A DNA stretch of 64,000 bases. It comes from Candidatus Omnitrophota bacterium. GTDB lineage: Bacteria > Hinthialibacterota > Hinthialibacteria > Hinthialibacterales > Hinthialibacteraceae. The notes beneath the pieces are model-generated. The model made no database searches, was not told the DNA's origin, and saw only the letters and a program-made list of their open reading frames with translations. Below, one piece after another: positions 63,639-64,000 of the stretch; positions within the stretch are counted from its first letter, which is position 1, and each line of letters starts with the position of its first letter. The stretch covers positions 1 through 64,000 of the forward strand of contig JABLXU010000025.1 of assembly GCA_013177805.1 (NCBI GenBank), given 5' to 3'. Both the position numbers and the translations under genes were made by a program.

Positions 63639-63679
63639 CGCATTGCCATAAAAAAGGTGTGCAAGTGAGTCGAAAAATA

Positions 63680-63717
63680 GAATCTGACGTCAAATTATAG
63701 AATCTGACGTCAGATTC
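63680..63717. promoter_or_regulatory. Tandem TGACGTCA-centred operators for TetR-type repressor
   Basis: Site 1, GAATCTGACGTCAGATTC (63700-63717), is a perfect 18-bp palindrome. Site 2, GAATCTGACGTCAAATTA (63680-63697), keeps the core and left arm. The centres are exactly 20 bp apart, so both sites face about the same side of the helix. Site 1 occupies the spacer between -35 and -10, and site 2 covers the expected transcription start. Confidence 0.75.
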
Positions 63718-63721
63718 ACAA
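63694..63721 (-). promoter_or_regulatory. Promoter of tetR-efflux operon
   Basis: Minus strand TTGTGA (63716-63721), 16-nt spacer and perfect TATAAT (63694-63699). Expected start near 63687, giving a leader of about 50 nt. Both operators overlap it. Confidence 0.65.
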
Positions 63722-64000
63722 TACCCGGAAAAGAAAATTGTTTTATTTAATTTTATTTTTGCGATTATTCCTTGTGATTATTCCCGCCGCTCGTTCTCCA
63801 TTCTTCTAGGTTCTTCATGATCCGCTCTGGGTCTTATGGATCAACTCCCTGACCGAATTCGCAATCCGGGTGGGACCGTTCCTTCGAATCATTCAACTCG
63901 ATTGAATTATTTCCGGAATGGCGTACCAGGGATTGTATCCTGATTTTATTTGTTAGAAACTGATACAGATGAAATCAGGGGAGTGGTTTTCCCCCCTTAA

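Larger units (their letters stand above)
63639..64000. other. Region upstream of tetR to window end
   Basis: 362 bp. The first 85 bp hold the operators and promoter. The remainder to 64000 shows no coding frame, repeat or RNA structure that I can support. Confidence 0.45.

Noticed and set aside
1..64000. CRISPR arrays, tRNA/rRNA genes, insertion sequences
   Set aside because: No regularly spaced repeats, cloverleaf-like segments or transposase frames were seen in the intergenic regions.

Overview
The window is chromosomal DNA, moderately GC-rich by eye, from a Gram-negative-type bacterium. The evidence for an outer membrane is a complete RND efflux set with an outer-membrane factor and many signal-peptide or Tat-signal proteins. 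The gene mix includes several Tat-exported Gfo/Idh/MocA oxidoreductases, a sugar-phosphate-isomerase-like protein, heparinase- and hexosaminidase-like hydrolases, a DUF4838-like protein, a SUMF1-domain protein, FG-GAP and LamG proteins, and stand-alone type II/IV prepilins ending in SSNG..S.GD. It resembles uncultured polysaccharide-degrading phyla near Planctomycetota, Sumerlaeota or Hydrogenedentota. That placement is an inference from gene style, not from a marker gene. No rRNA, tRNA, CRISPR array, transposase or phage gene was seen.

Layout. 1-3260: a truncated DUF4175-like coiled-coil membrane protein and a YhaM-type HD exonuclease. 3674-7747: a heparinase-like protein and two uncharacterised secreted proteins, one split by a frameshift. 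7755-10089: a DUF2089 regulator overlapping a membrane-protein gene, then a stand-alone Ppx-type HD protein. 10364-17049: an oxidoreductase/sensor-kinase pair, a TIM-barrel isomerase and an FG-GAP protein. 17424-22353: SUMF1 protein, prepilin, small protein, histidine phosphatase and a putative glycoside hydrolase. 22788-34832: a transporter plus GH20-like hydrolase pair, two further oxidoreductases, DUF4838-like protein, second prepilin, POT transporter and deacetylase-like protein. 35079-46122: a LamG protein, a five-gene minus-strand operon (propeller sensor, SGNH hydrolase, SSS symporter, Tat oxidoreductase, HEAT protein) closed by a good terminator, and a large secreted protein. 46343-52425: MscS-type channel and two glycosyltransferases. 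52805-56145: two paralogous CBM9-like secreted proteins. 56903-63638: tetR-MFP-RND-OMF efflux operon.

How the genes fit together. Most of the window looks like periplasmic or surface carbohydrate metabolism: hydrolases release sugars, SSS/MFS/POT carriers take them up, and exported oxidoreductases and an isomerase may modify them in the periplasm. Two Reg_prop/Y_Y_Y propeller sensors head or join such gene groups, consistent with substrate-responsive control. The efflux operon is a separate defence module; its TetR gene has a promoter overlapped by two TGACGTCA-centred operators.

The least-explained signals are a short C-terminal aromatic tail (W-S-L-Y type) shared by four secreted proteins, a conserved promoter block upstream of the CBM9 genes (one with a long, hairpin-containing leader), an inverted repeat on the DUF2089 promoter, 21-bp tandem repeats before the HD gene, and a dispersed intergenic repeat family.
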